Assembly (NCBI GenBank): GCA_947497265.1
Contig: CANMFP010000010.1
Location: 57,378 to 121,377, forward strand
Reading direction: 5' to 3'
Source: an uncultured Isoptericola sp.
Lineage (GTDB): Bacteria > Actinomycetota > Actinomycetes > Actinomycetales > Cellulomonadaceae
Length of the DNA: 64,000 bases
Shown piece after piece: positions 33,609 through 42,475 of the stretch; within the stretch, counting starts at the first letter, position 1, and each line of letters opens with the position of its first letter. Under the pieces are notes generated by a model. That model had not been told where the DNA came from. It saw only the letters and a program-made list of their open reading frames with translations, and searched no databases. A program made the translations under genes and the position numbers.

Positions 33609-34220
33609 ATGGCCGAGGTGAGGGTCGAACCCGCGACCGAGCGCCGGTTCGACGACGTCACGAGGATGCTCAACCCGCGAGGGCGTGAGCAGGCCTGCTG
33701 GTGCCTGCACTGGCGCATGCCGAGCGGGCTGCCGACCGACGGTCGCGAGGAGCACCTGCGCGAGCTGTGCGCGCACCAGCCGCCCGGGCTCCTGGCCTAC
33801 CTCGACGACCCGGACGCCCCCGGCGCGCCCGGAGAGACCGTGGTCGGCTGGGTCGGCCTCGCGCCGCGATCCGCCGTCGGATCCCTGCAGCGCTCGCGCG
33901 TCCTGCCGCGCGGGGAACCGGCGGACTGGCCGACGACCTGGGTGGTGATGTGCTTCGTCGTGCGCCCCGGATACCGGCGACGCGGCGTGGCGCGTGCCCT
34001 GCTGCGCGGCGCGGTGGAGCACGCGCGGTCCCAGGGCGGCCAGGTCGTCGAGGGCTTCCCCGTCGAGGCCGCCCCCGGAGTCAGGATCCCGGTCAGCGCG
34101 GCGTTCGTCGGCACCGTGGGGCTCTTCGAGTCCGAAGGGTTCGAGCGGGTCGGCGACACCGCGGCGACGAGCGGCAGGCTGCCCCGCTGGTGGCTGCGGC
34201 GCGAGCTCGTCGGCGGCTGA
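33609..34220 (+). CDS. GNAT family N-acetyltransferase
   Basis: 203-residue acetyltransferase with the acetyl-CoA site VMCFVVRPGYRRRGVARALL and a C-terminal VGLFESEGFERVGD segment. A Cys-containing N-terminus (EQACWCLHWRMP) is typical of a GNAT subgroup in actinomycetes. TAGGCT (33597-33602) lies 6 nt before the ATG and no ribosome site is seen, so the mRNA is probably leaderless. The acceptor is unknown. Confidence 0.85.
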   Translation: MAEVRVEPATERRFDDVTRMLNPRGREQACWCLHWRMPSGLPTDGREEHLRELCAHQPPGLLAYLDDPDAPGAPGETVVGWVGLAPRSAVGSLQRSRVLPRGEPADWPTTWVVMCFVVRPGYRRRGVARALLRGAVEHARSQGGQVVEGFPVEAAPGVRIPVSAAFVGTVGLFESEGFERVGDTAATSGRLPRWWLRRELVGG

Positions 34221-34273
34221 GCAGGACGCAGGCCGGTCCGGAGATCGCCACCGAGCGGGCGAGGTACTACGGC

Positions 34274-34801
34274 GTGGTCCCCGGGTACGTGCTGACGATC
34301 GACGTCGAAGGCCTCGAGGCGATCTCCCACGCCGGTGGCGCGCACGGCGCCGACGGCTACTCCGCGGTCCTTTCGGATGCCTCCACCGGGGACGCGGTCA
34401 TGCTCTCCGCCGTCCCGGGAGACCTCTCGGCGGCCACGTGCCCCGACCTGCCGGTGCTCACGATGAACGGGTCGGTGGGGGACGGACCGGTCGAGGTCGT
34501 GCGGGTGTCCGGGACAGGTGTCGGCCCGGAGCTGCTCCGTGCGGCCCTGGAGTCGGTGCGCGTGCCCACCGCCGGCGAGCTGGACCTCCTGCTGCCGCCC
34601 GGTGACGGCGCCCCGGACAACAGCGTGGGGGTCGGGGGCTGGCCGGCCGGACGCGCCGTCCGGCCTGCCGACTTGCAACCGGGCACCGATCCGCGTTCCG
34701 ATGGGCGACGTGCGCGCGCTCGGGTCCTCGCCGACCGACGAGCCCGAGCGCACGCGAGCATGAGACGCCGCGATCCCGGGACGATCCGGGAGAAGGGATG
34801 A
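34274..34801 (+). CDS. Hypothetical protein of doubtful coding status
   Basis: The frame from GTG 34274 reads as plausible protein for about 130 residues (YVLTIDVEGLEAISHAGGAH..., with GELDLLLPPGDGAP near the end) and then becomes Arg-rich low-complexity sequence overlapping a hairpin at 34716-34751. No family is recognised. GCGAGG lies 9 nt upstream. It may be a small orphan gene or a decayed remnant whose true stop is lost. Confidence 0.35.
   Translation: MVPGYVLTIDVEGLEAISHAGGAHGADGYSAVLSDASTGDAVMLSAVPGDLSAATCPDLPVLTMNGSVGDGPVEVVRVSGTGVGPELLRAALESVRVPTAGELDLLLPPGDGAPDNSVGVGGWPAGRAVRPADLQPGTDPRSDGRRARARVLADRRARAHASMRRRDPGTIREKG
34716..34751 (+). terminator. Hairpin upstream of ectD
   Basis: Arms GCGCTCGGG (34716-34724) and CCCGAGCGC (34743-34751) form a 9-bp stem with a further partly paired loop. 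It lies 53 nt upstream of the ectoine hydroxylase start and could end the preceding transcript or act as a leader structure. Confidence 0.4.
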
Positions 34802-34804
34802 CCC

Positions 34805-35704
34805 ATGACCGCCACGATCGACACCACGACGGACCTCTACCCGAGCAGGCTCGCCGAGCCGGGCGAGGTCGTCGAACGACAGCACCCCACGGTGTGGGGC
34901 ACGGCCGACGACGGCCCGTTCGACACCGCCGCGCTGGAGGCGCACGAGCAGCGCGGGTTCACGATCCTGCAGGACTTCATCACCCCGGACGAGGTGAAGC
35001 AGTACACCGCCGAGCTGGACCGGCTCTCGTCCGACACCTCCCTGCAGGGCGACCCGCGCGTCGTCACCGAGCGTGCCTCGGGCGAGGTGCGCTCCATCTT
35101 CGAGGTGACGAAGCTCAGCGAGCAGATCGACGCCCTGAGCCGCGACCCCCGGCTGCTGGACCGTGCCCGCCAGCTCCTGGGCTCGGACGTGTACCTGCAC
35201 CAGACCCGGGTCAACTACATGCCGGGCTACAAGGGCACCGGGTTCTACTGGCACTCGGACTTCGAGACGTGGCACGCGGAGGACGGCATGCCGGCTCCGC
35301 GCGCCGTCAGCTGCTCGATCGCCCTCACACCGAACTACCCCTACAACGGTGGCCTGATGGTGATGCCGGGCTCCCACCGCAGCTATGTGCCGTGCGTGGG
35401 CGAGACCCCGGCGGACTACCACAAGGACTCGCTCAAGGAGCAGAAGATCGGCGTGCCCAGCGAGGAGGCCATCACCGAGCTCGCGTGGAAGCACGGCGTG
35501 GACCAGTTCACCGGTCCGGCCGGCTCGGCGCTGTGGTTCGACTGCAACATCATGCACGGGTCGGGCAACAACATCACGCCGTTCCCGCGCTCGAACATCT
35601 TCCTGGTGTTCAACAGCGTCGAGAACGCGCTCACGGAGCCGTACGCCGCGCCGGCACCGCGCCCGACGCACATCGGCAGCCGAGACTTCACGCCGCTGCG
35701 GTAG
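34805..35704 (+). CDS. ectD: Ectoine hydroxylase
   Basis: 299-residue Fe(II)/2-oxoglutarate dioxygenase with the ectoine hydroxylase signature FYWHSDFETWHAEDGMP. Iron ligands are His150, Asp152 and the distal His251 (NIMHGSGNN), and RVNYMPGYKGTG precedes the signature. The length matches EctD (about 295-300). AAGGGATGACCC precedes ATG 34805. It converts ectoine to 5-hydroxyectoine. No ectABC genes are in the window, so substrate must come from elsewhere in the genome or by uptake. A strong terminator follows. Confidence 0.95.
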   Translation: MTATIDTTTDLYPSRLAEPGEVVERQHPTVWGTADDGPFDTAALEAHEQRGFTILQDFITPDEVKQYTAELDRLSSDTSLQGDPRVVTERASGEVRSIFEVTKLSEQIDALSRDPRLLDRARQLLGSDVYLHQTRVNYMPGYKGTGFYWHSDFETWHAEDGMPAPRAVSCSIALTPNYPYNGGLMVMPGSHRSYVPCVGETPADYHKDSLKEQKIGVPSEEAITELAWKHGVDQFTGPAGSALWFDCNIMHGSGNNITPFPRSNIFLVFNSVENALTEPYAAPAPRPTHIGSRDFTPLR

Positions 35705-35717
35705 TCCGGGAGCCGGG

Positions 35718-35746
35718 CTGGCCCGGGCACCAGGTGCCCGGGCCAG
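35718..35746. terminator. Bidirectional intrinsic terminator
   Basis: The arms CTGGCCCGGGCACC and GGTGCCCGGGCCAG are perfect complements around a single base, lying between the convergent ectD and RIO kinase genes. Confidence 0.8.
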
Positions 35747-35776
35747 GTCGGCCGCCGGTCTCCGACGTCGGTCGTC

Positions 35777-36637
35777 TCACCACGCCTGCGCGAACACGTC
35801 GGCGAAGATCTCGTCGGCGTCCACGTCCAACCCGCGTGCGGCGAACCAGTCGCAGACGTTGCGGCAGTCGCGGTGCAGCAGGTCGGCGCCGAACGGGTTC
35901 GCGACCAGGTCCACGACCTGGGGCAGGTCGATGATCACGATCCGTCCACCCTCAGCGCCGTCAGCGCCGTCCACGAGGATGTTGTACGGCGACAGGTCGC
36001 CGTGCGCCCACCCGAGCCGGGCGAGGACGCCCATGGCCCGGTGCAGCTGGTCGAACCAGTCGGCGAGAACCTCGGGGCTGGGGCGCTCGCGGGCGAGCCG
36101 GGGCGCCGCCTCGTACGCGCCGTCGTCGGACCGCCCGCCCACGAACTCCATGAGCAGCTCCGTGCCGTCTACCTGCACGGGGTAGGGGACCGGCGCGCCG
36201 GCCTCCCAGAGCCGGCAGAGTGCCGAGAACTCGGCGTCGGCCCACTGCGTGGCCGCGACCGCACGGCCCCACGCGGACCGGCGGTCCTCCAGAGCCCGCT
36301 GGTCACGGGTGCGTCGCGTCCGCCGGCCTTCGGTGTAGGTGGTGTCCCGGTGGAACTGCCGGTTCTCCCGGCCGCGGTAGCGCTTGGCGGCGAGCAGGCT
36401 GTGCAGGCGGGGATCGTCCGGCACGGCACGCTCGACGAGGTGGACGTCGGCCTCCTTGCCGGTCTTGAGCACGCCGAGCTCGGTGTCGAGCGCGGCATCG
36501 GCCACCACGACCCAGTCGGGTCGCGGGTCCGGTCCGCGCTGGCCCTTGGCGACGGCGGACCAGGTCGACCAGCGCTGGTCGGGCCCAGGCTCGACAGAGG
36601 GCGGGGTCAGGAGAGTGTCAGGGGTGTGCTGGTGCAC
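35777..36637 (-). CDS. RIO1-type serine protein kinase
   Basis: 286-residue RIO-family kinase. The ATP-binding N-lobe reads ELGVLKTGKEADVHLVERA, the catalytic loop LGWAHGDLSPYNILVD and the metal-binding motif IIDLPQVVD, all characteristic of RIO kinases. GTG 36637 has GAGGAG upstream. Bacterial RIO proteins are poorly understood and a link to ribosome assembly is only known for archaea and eukaryotes. It appears to be a single-gene unit. Confidence 0.88.
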   Translation of the reverse strand: MHQHTPDTLLTPPSVEPGPDQRWSTWSAVAKGQRGPDPRPDWVVVADAALDTELGVLKTGKEADVHLVERAVPDDPRLHSLLAAKRYRGRENRQFHRDTTYTEGRRTRRTRDQRALEDRRSAWGRAVAATQWADAEFSALCRLWEAGAPVPYPVQVDGTELLMEFVGGRSDDGAYEAAPRLARERPSPEVLADWFDQLHRAMGVLARLGWAHGDLSPYNILVDGADGAEGGRIVIIDLPQVVDLVANPFGADLLHRDCRNVCDWFAARGLDVDADEIFADVFAQAW

Positions 36638-36851
36638 GGAAGGCTCCTCGAGGAGTAAGGAGCGGCCGACGGCGGCTCCTCAGCAGGGGGTGGCGGTCGC
36701 CCGTGCCGGAAACGCCGGCCGGGCGTGCGTGACGACGGTGTCCATGGCCTCTGCCCCCCGTTCCGCCGGGCGCACCTGCTGCGCCGTTCACCACGAGGCT
36801 GCCAGCGCCTCACGGTGCCGTCCAGCGAATATCCGCCGCTACCGTGGACGC

Positions 36852-37580
36852 ATGGGATTCGAGCCGGTCGCCGACGGCGTCCTGGTCCGTACGAGCCGGC
36901 GTCTCGCCACCACCTCGACGCTGGTCCTCGGGCACCGGACGGCGGAGGGCACGGCCGCGCTCCTGGTCGACCCGGCATGGGATCCGGTCGAGCTCGCGGC
37001 CATCGCCGAAGAGGTCGCCGGCCTCGGTGCGCGCGTCCTGGCCGGCTTCGCGACGCACGCCCACCACGACCACCTGCTCTGGCCCCCGGGCCTGGACGGT
37101 GCGTGGAGATGGGCGACGCCGACGACGGCACGGACAGCGCTGCGTGAGCGCGACCGGCTGCTGGCCGAGGCCCGCCAGGACGCAGCGCGCTACGGCGGAC
37201 CTGACCCCACCCCCCGGGTGCTCGACCTGCTGGGCCGGGTGGAGTCGTACGGCGATCGCGCGACGCTCCCCGACCTCGGCGGCCTGCTGCCGGAGGTACG
37301 GGTCGTCGAGCACGACGGCCACGCCCCGGGCCACGCGGCGCTGTGGCTCCCGGCCAGCCGGGCGCTGCTCGCCGGCGACATGCTGAGCGATGCCGAGCCG
37401 CCGCTGCCGGCCGACGAGATCACCGGCCGGACGGACGTCGCGAGCTACCGTGCCGGCCTCGACCGGCTGACACCGTACGTCGCCCGGGCGGCGGTGCTGG
37501 TGCCCGGCCACGGCACGGTCACGACCGAACCGATGCTCCGGCTCGAGACGGATCGCCGTCTCCTCGAGTCCGGCTCCTGA
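36852..37580 (+). CDS. Metallo-beta-lactamase-fold hydrolase
   Basis: 242-residue MBL-fold protein with the zinc motif THAHHDHLLW, the second-site His in HAPGHAALWLP, the bridging Asp in LLAGDMLSD and the terminal His in VPGHGTVT. TACCGT (36840-36845) lies 6 nt before the ATG, suggesting a leaderless transcript. The substrate is unknown; glyoxalase II-like or related hydrolase activity is possible. Confidence 0.85.
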   Translation: MGFEPVADGVLVRTSRRLATTSTLVLGHRTAEGTAALLVDPAWDPVELAAIAEEVAGLGARVLAGFATHAHHDHLLWPPGLDGAWRWATPTTARTALRERDRLLAEARQDAARYGGPDPTPRVLDLLGRVESYGDRATLPDLGGLLPEVRVVEHDGHAPGHAALWLPASRALLAGDMLSDAEPPLPADEITGRTDVASYRAGLDRLTPYVARAAVLVPGHGTVTTEPMLRLETDRRLLESGS

Positions 37581-37605
37581 GGGACGGGACCGGAGCCGAC
37601 GGCGC

Positions 37606-38445
37606 TCAGGAGGGCAGCAGTGACTCGCCGGCCGACAGGACGAGCTCGGTCGCCGAGCTCCAGGCCGACGCCGTGTCGAAGCCCATCTGGTCGAGCATCG
37701 CCCACGCGACACCGAGCACCGCGTAGGCGCTGACCGGGGTCATGAGCGCCCACTCGCGCCAGGATCCGGCGTCGCCGAGCAGCGGCACCGAGATGTTGCC
37801 CCGTGGGCTCCACATGTCGTCGAACGGCAGCCACCGGTGCCGCCGGATCCAGCGTGGAGACTTGATCCGCACAGGCCAGAGCAGCGGGACGCCGCGGGTG
37901 GTGAGCATGTCCCCGACGATGTGCACCGCGCAGCCGAGGCCGACGCAGAACGGCATCCAATACCACTCCTCGGGGGCGAACACGGCGACGAACGCCGCCA
38001 GGGAGACCGACAGGCTCCACGTCCACCACCGCCGTTGGCCGGTGAGCTTGAGCGCCCGCACGGCGAACGCGATGAGGAGGACCGCCATGATCCCCGGCCC
38101 GATGAGCACCTCGCCGAACTGCTCGGTACGGACGGTCACGAGGCCCATCGCCCAGGCGATGAGGGTGAACACGGCGACGCCGACGATCGAGTGCGTCGCG
38201 TTGCGGTGCCCACCCGAGACTGTGGCCACGAACTTGGTCACGCCCTCCGACACCGGTGGCAGGGAGTGCGAGATGGTCCCGTTGTGGTGGTCCGCGTCGG
38301 GCAGCAGCGCGGCTCCCGCGCACACCAGCGCGCCGGTCATGACACCCACGTCCGAGACGGGGTACCAGCCGAACGCGATCGGCGTCGAGGCGGTGACGGC
38401 CACCCAGGCGGCCGCGCCCGAGGCGGCGTGGTGCCCACCCATCAT
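37606..38445 (-). CDS. Membrane-bound metal-dependent hydrolase, DUF457 (YdjM) family
   Basis: 279-residue integral membrane protein with about five hydrophobic segments. His/Asp-rich motifs of the family are present: MMGGHHAASG at the N-terminus, LLPDADHHNGTISHS, GHRNATHSIVG and AVHIVGDMLTTRGVPLLWP. The enzymatic role is inferred from these conserved metal ligands. The gene is convergent with the MBL-fold gene and separate from its other neighbours. Confidence 0.85.
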   Translation of the reverse strand: MMGGHHAASGAAAWVAVTASTPIAFGWYPVSDVGVMTGALVCAGAALLPDADHHNGTISHSLPPVSEGVTKFVATVSGGHRNATHSIVGVAVFTLIAWAMGLVTVRTEQFGEVLIGPGIMAVLLIAFAVRALKLTGQRRWWTWSLSVSLAAFVAVFAPEEWYWMPFCVGLGCAVHIVGDMLTTRGVPLLWPVRIKSPRWIRRHRWLPFDDMWSPRGNISVPLLGDAGSWREWALMTPVSAYAVLGVAWAMLDQMGFDTASAWSSATELVLSAGESLLPS

Positions 38446-38508
38446 GGTGTGCGTGCTCCTTCGTCCGGTCTGCTCCCGATGACCGTTTGGTCCGGGTCCG
38501 GAGGAACG

Positions 38509-38985
38509 CTACACGGAGCCGCCGACGCTCCTCGACCGCTGCGCCGCCAGGACGCCCGCGACGTCGGGGGGACGCCATCCCTCCGGCTTGAGGACCTTGC
38601 CGTCGGCGCGCCGCACCGGGTGGCCGTCCGCACCGAGCTTGGCCATGTTGGACGCGTGGATGGCGGCGAACACCTCGTCGCCGGGGATGCCGCACTCCAG
38701 CTCGAGTCCGTGCAGGACGTACCGCAGGTCGCCGGTCGCGTCAGCGGTCCCGACGAGGTCCGCCCCGTCCGTGGGGCCGTCCACCACCGTGGCGACAGCC
38801 TGCTCGACGACGTCGCGCGCCCGCTGGCCGAGGACGGCGCCGGTGAGCTCGGCGAACTCCTCGGCGACGAGCCGGTATCGCAGGCGCAGCCGGTCCTCGG
38901 GCAGCGCGAGGTCGGGGACGCCGTCGTTGACGGGCACGCCGAAGGCCTCGTGGAACTCGCGGACCATCTGCCGTTCGTTCGTCAT
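38509..38985 (-). CDS. MazG/PRA-PH-like nucleotide pyrophosphohydrolase
   Basis: 158-residue all-alpha NTP pyrophosphatase-like protein. The metal-binding arrangement of the fold is seen in RLVAEEFAELTGAVLG (ExxE) and in DATGDLRYVLHGLELECGI (ExxD-like partner helix). KLGADGHPVRRADGKVLKPE is a typical C-terminal segment of this branch. It likely hydrolyses a nucleoside triphosphate or house-cleaning substrate. Confidence 0.82.
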   Translation of the reverse strand: MTNERQMVREFHEAFGVPVNDGVPDLALPEDRLRLRYRLVAEEFAELTGAVLGQRARDVVEQAVATVVDGPTDGADLVGTADATGDLRYVLHGLELECGIPGDEVFAAIHASNMAKLGADGHPVRRADGKVLKPEGWRPPDVAGVLAAQRSRSVGGSV

Positions 38986-38994
38986 GGCGCGACG

Positions 38995-40833
38995 CTAGCG
39001 GACGTCGGCAGGCGGGGTGTGGCCGACCGCCTGCGCCCCCGGAGCAGCGATGCCGGACAGGATGCGGGCGGAGTTGACCAGCCCGAGGTGGCTGAACGCC
39101 TGCGGGAAGTTGCCGAGCTGGCGGCCCGACTCGACGTCGTACTCCTCGGAGAGGAGTCCCAGGTCGTTGCGCAGGCCGACGAGCCGTTCGAACAGGGCGC
39201 GGGCCTCCGCCCGGCGTCCGATGCCGTACAACGCGTCGACGAGCCAGAAACTGGCGACGAGGAAGGTGCCCTCACCGCCCGGTAACCCGTCGACGTGGTC
39301 GTCGGCGTGCGTGAGGTAGCGCAGCAGCAGCCCGTCACGCCCGAGCTCGCGCTGCACGGCGTCGACGGTCCCCACCACGCGTGGGTCGTCCCACGGCAGG
39401 AAACCGACGCGTGGGATGAGCAGCAGCGACGCGTCCAGCCCCGTCGAGCCGTAGTACTGGGTGAACGTGTTGCGCTCGGCGTCGTACCCGTTGCCCAGAA
39501 CGTCGTCGCGGATTATCTCGCGCAGGACCTTCCACTCGTCGGCCGGCCCGTCGAGCCCGTAGTTCTCCACGGCGCGCACCATGGAGTCGACCCCGGCCCA
39601 GGCCATCACGCGCGAGTGCACGAACGGCCGGCGGGGCCCCCGCACCTCCCACAGGCCGTTGTCCAGGTCCTCCCAGTGCCCCTCGAGGAAGTCCAGCAGC
39701 AGCTTCTGCAGGCGCCACGAGTCGACGTCTTCGGTGAGCCCGGCAGCCCGGGCCACGTGCAGCCCGCCGAGGGTCTCGCCCCACACGTCGAGCTGGAGCT
39801 GGCCGGCGGCACCGTTGCCCGTCCGCACCGGTCTGCTGCCCGCGAATCCGGGCAGCCATTCGAGCGTCGTCTCCGGGATCCGGCGGCGCCCGTCCAGGCC
39901 GTACATGATCTGCAGGTCGGCAGGGTCGCCGGCCACGGCTCGGAGCAGCCAGTCCCGCCACGAGCGTGCCGCCGCGGTGTGCCCGGTGCCGAGCAGCGCG
40001 ATGAGCGTGAAGGTGGCGTCACGTAGCCAGCAGTACCGGTAGTCCCAGTTGCGAGGGCCGCCCGGCTGCTCCGGCAGCGAGGTGGTGGCCGCGGCGGAGA
40101 TGGCGCCCGTCGGGGCGAACGTCAGAGCCTTCAGGGTGATCAGGGATCGGCGCACCGGTTCCTGCCACTGGCCGTCGTAGCGGGTCTGACCGATCCAGTC
40201 CGCCCAATAGTCCAGCGTGTGCACCAAGGACTCGGCGGCGTCGACCGGGGCCGGGGCCGGCAGGTGCGAGGCGTGGTGGGTCAGGACGAGAGGGACCCGG
40301 TCACCGGCGGCGACCTCGAACCGGGACAGGACCGCGCCGTCGGCGACGTCGGCCCTGACGGGGGCGGCGAGATGGAGGGCGTCCGGGCCTGCCACGATGT
40401 CGATGCTCGGGTCGTGCCCAGCCAGGACGGTGTCGGCCCCGCTGATCCACGGAGCGAAGCTGCCGTAGTCGAAGCGTGGCACGAGCAGGCTCTCCACGGT
40501 GACGCGCCCACGCAGCCCGTCCACGATGCGCACCACGTCGGCCGCGTCGCCACGGGGCGGCATGAGATCGGTCACTCGCACATGGCCCTCGGGCGTCTCC
40601 CACTCCGTCTCCAGCACGAGCGACTCGCCGCGGTAGCGGCGCCGGGTGCAAGGCCCGCCGGACGCCGGCGCCACCCGCCAGAAGCCGTGTCGCTCGTCCC
40701 CGAGCAGCGCAGCGAAGCAGGCGGGGGAGTCGAGGTCCGGCAGGCAGAGCCAGTCGAGCGACCCGTCACGACCGATCAGGCCCACCGTGCGGAGGTCTCC
40801 CACGATGCCGTAGTCCTCGATGCGCCGGTCCAT
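38995..40833 (-). CDS. GH15 family glucosidase/trehalase
   Basis: 612-residue glycoside hydrolase 15 protein. The N-terminal beta-sandwich begins IEDYGIVGDLRTVGLIGRDG, followed by an (alpha/alpha)6 barrel with NWDYRYCWLRDATFTL. Candidate catalytic Glu residues are those of GLWEVRGPRRPFVHSRVMAW and LLSEEYDVESGRQLGNFPQA. Actinomycete members of this size are trehalases or glucan glucosidases; sequence alone does not decide. ATG 40833 has TAGCGT (minus strand, 40847-40842) 8 nt upstream, so it may be leaderless. Confidence 0.9.
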   Translation of the reverse strand: MDRRIEDYGIVGDLRTVGLIGRDGSLDWLCLPDLDSPACFAALLGDERHGFWRVAPASGGPCTRRRYRGESLVLETEWETPEGHVRVTDLMPPRGDAADVVRIVDGLRGRVTVESLLVPRFDYGSFAPWISGADTVLAGHDPSIDIVAGPDALHLAAPVRADVADGAVLSRFEVAAGDRVPLVLTHHASHLPAPAPVDAAESLVHTLDYWADWIGQTRYDGQWQEPVRRSLITLKALTFAPTGAISAAATTSLPEQPGGPRNWDYRYCWLRDATFTLIALLGTGHTAAARSWRDWLLRAVAGDPADLQIMYGLDGRRRIPETTLEWLPGFAGSRPVRTGNGAAGQLQLDVWGETLGGLHVARAAGLTEDVDSWRLQKLLLDFLEGHWEDLDNGLWEVRGPRRPFVHSRVMAWAGVDSMVRAVENYGLDGPADEWKVLREIIRDDVLGNGYDAERNTFTQYYGSTGLDASLLLIPRVGFLPWDDPRVVGTVDAVQRELGRDGLLLRYLTHADDHVDGLPGGEGTFLVASFWLVDALYGIGRRAEARALFERLVGLRNDLGLLSEEYDVESGRQLGNFPQAFSHLGLVNSARILSGIAAPGAQAVGHTPPADVR

Positions 40834-40882
40834 GGCGTCCCACGCTAGGCCCGCCACGTGACTTGCGCCACGGCGGGACGGA

Positions 40883-40913
40883 TTGCAGGTCGGGGCACCT
40901 CTCGTGCTATGTT
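40883..40913 (+). promoter_or_regulatory. Likely promoter of tRNA-Leu
   Basis: TTGCAG (40883-40888) and TATGTT (40908-40913) are 19 nt apart and lie about 45 nt upstream of the tRNA. Confidence 0.4.
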
Positions 40914-40958
40914 TTTCACCGCACCGAAACGGGCCGTGCGGCCCGCGGAGGTCCACCT

Positions 40959-41043
40959 GTCCGGGTGGCGGAATGGCAGACGCGCTAGCTTGAGGTGCTA
41001 GTGCCCTTTATCGGGCGTGGGGGTTCAAGTCCCCCTCCGGACA
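40959..41043 (+). tRNA. tRNA-Leu (anticodon GAG)
   Basis: 85-nt class II tRNA with a long variable arm. The 7-bp acceptor (GTCCGGG with TCCGGAC, one G-U), D arm (GTGGCGGAATGGCAGAC), anticodon loop TTGAGGT with GAG at 40992-40994 and T arm (GGGGGTTCAAGTCCCCC) all fold. The CCA end is not encoded; the discriminator is A41043. It reads CUC/CUU codons. Confidence 0.95.
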
Positions 41044-41064
41044 CTCGTTGAGACAGCGACGACG

Positions 41065-41096
41065 AAGGCCTCCCGGGTCCACAACTGGGGGGCTTT
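41065..41096 (+). terminator. Intrinsic terminator after tRNA-Leu
   Basis: AAGGCCTCCC (41065-41074) pairs with GGGGGGCTTT (41087-41096) with two wobble pairs and a 12-nt loop, and ends in a short T run. Confidence 0.7.
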
Positions 41097-41409
41097 CTGT
41101 CGTTCAGGGGACGTTGTGGCCCGGTTGGGCGGTGCTCGGTTCAGTTGTTGGCGTCGGCCTCCCGTCGTTCGGTGATGGCACTCGGCGGTGCCGCTGAGCG
41201 GGCTGCCTCCCGCCCTGAGAACGTGCTCCACGAGGGTGCGGAGTAGCGCCGGGTCCTGCGGTGGCGCCGGCGTCGGGCGAGCTGGTGCCGGCAACCTTTG
41301 TCCTGCACTCTGCTCATCGCCCAGAGCTCGACAACTCGACGACCGATATCGGCGTCGGCACGCTCATTCGTGCGCGCGACAGCGCTGGACGAGGTGGGAG
41401 AGTTTCCCC
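41097..41409. other. 313-nt stretch without recognisable gene
   Basis: Both strands were read. Short open frames exist, but none shows family motifs or a good ribosome site. No copy of the tRNA 3' end was found here that would mark an attachment site. Confidence 0.5.
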
Positions 41410-42111
41410 GTGGATATTCGGAAGGTCATCGCGACCGCTCGGTACTGGGTCATCAGTTACTCGCAGGTCGACGCGCGCCGCAGCGAGGTGCGCCTCGACG
41501 CGGAACACGCACTCGACGCGCTGAAGGGGAACCTTGTTGCCGCGAACCTCGAGGGTGAGATCGGGTGGCGCGTGCTCCCCCTCGGCGCGAACGACGCCTC
41601 GGCGCTGCGCGCCGTGTCCCGTGCCGTGACGCTCGCGCCCATCGAGGCAGAAGACCAAGAGGCAGTACGGCAGCTCGTCGACGAGGTGCCCGAAGCGCTT
41701 GCCGAGGCGGAGGCGGTGTCCGGCGCGCGCCGGCTGCTGGCGACATCAGCGGTGCGGCAGGCTGGTGCAGAGGCGGTGGAGTTTCTCACCGAGTACGTCA
41801 CCTGGGGACTGGAGTCCGGGCTGCCCGGGGTTCTGCGTCGCCTGGAGCCTGGCTCCGAGCCGGAGGACATCACGGTCGCCGACGCGCTGTCCCCGCGGGT
41901 GGGACTGGGTTCGATCTGGCGCGGCCTGGGCGCCGCCGAGCTGATCGATGTGAGCGCGCTTCCTGCTGCGAGCGGCACGACGGTGTCGGCCGCCGACGCT
42001 GACCTCACCCAGCTGCGCCCCGTGCTCGCCACCGGTGCCGCGACCCATCTCGTCGTCTTCAGCACGGCGCCGCACCGCGCGGCTGATCTGATGACCGCCC
42101 TGCAGCCCTGA
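41410..42111 (+). CDS. Hypothetical protein
   Basis: 233-residue soluble, Ala/Glu-rich protein with no recognised domain. GTG 41410 is chosen because GGGAGAG precedes it and the upstream frame looks non-coding. The N-terminal part (DIRKVIATARYWVISYSQVD) is followed by probable helices (EDQEAVRQLVDEVPEALAEA) and a C-terminus with GLGSIWRGLGAAELIDVSAL. There is no signal peptide or membrane segment. It stands alone between the tRNA and a decayed ATPase gene. Confidence 0.6.
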   Translation: MDIRKVIATARYWVISYSQVDARRSEVRLDAEHALDALKGNLVAANLEGEIGWRVLPLGANDASALRAVSRAVTLAPIEAEDQEAVRQLVDEVPEALAEAEAVSGARRLLATSAVRQAGAEAVEFLTEYVTWGLESGLPGVLRRLEPGSEPEDITVADALSPRVGLGSIWRGLGAAELIDVSALPAASGTTVSAADADLTQLRPVLATGAATHLVVFSTAPHRAADLMTALQP

Positions 42112-42205
42112 CGAGGAGGCAGACCCGACTGCTCACACTCTGTGACTGCGGTGCCACCTGCGAACGGGCCAGTGCATGACGGCGTTGCCGTCCCAGTGCA
42201 GACGA

Positions 42206-42475
42206 TCAGGTCGTTAGCCGGCCGGTGAGGGCCTGGGCGGCCCGCGGGAGCGCTTCGTGGCGCGCGGAGCCGGTCAGGGGGAACAGTCCGGGGTGCCCTG
42301 AGGCGTTGAGCTTCGCCGTGATGGCGTCGAGCACGACCGGGGCGTGCTGGTACTCGTCGATCAGGACGACCTGGTCCCCATCGATCATGGTGGCCGGGTC
42401 GCGTGTGACGGCGTCTCGGGTGTCGAGGTCGTCGAGGTCGAGGATCCGGCATGGCACCATCTCGTTCGACAAGTT
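42206..42475 (-). pseudogene. DUF4143-type AAA ATPase fragment
   Basis: Only the middle of an ATPase is left: RILDLDDLDTRDAVTRDPAT, VVLIDEYQHAPVVLDAI (Walker B) and LTGSARHEALPRAAQALTGR (sensor region), then a stop. The P-loop N-terminus and the whole C-terminal domain are missing. It is related to the frameshifted ATPase at 17942. Confidence 0.65.

Noticed and set aside
37571..37612. Nested inverted repeats between the MBL-fold and DUF457 genes
   Set aside because: Stems of only 7 bp that extend into both coding ends; too weak to call a terminator with confidence.
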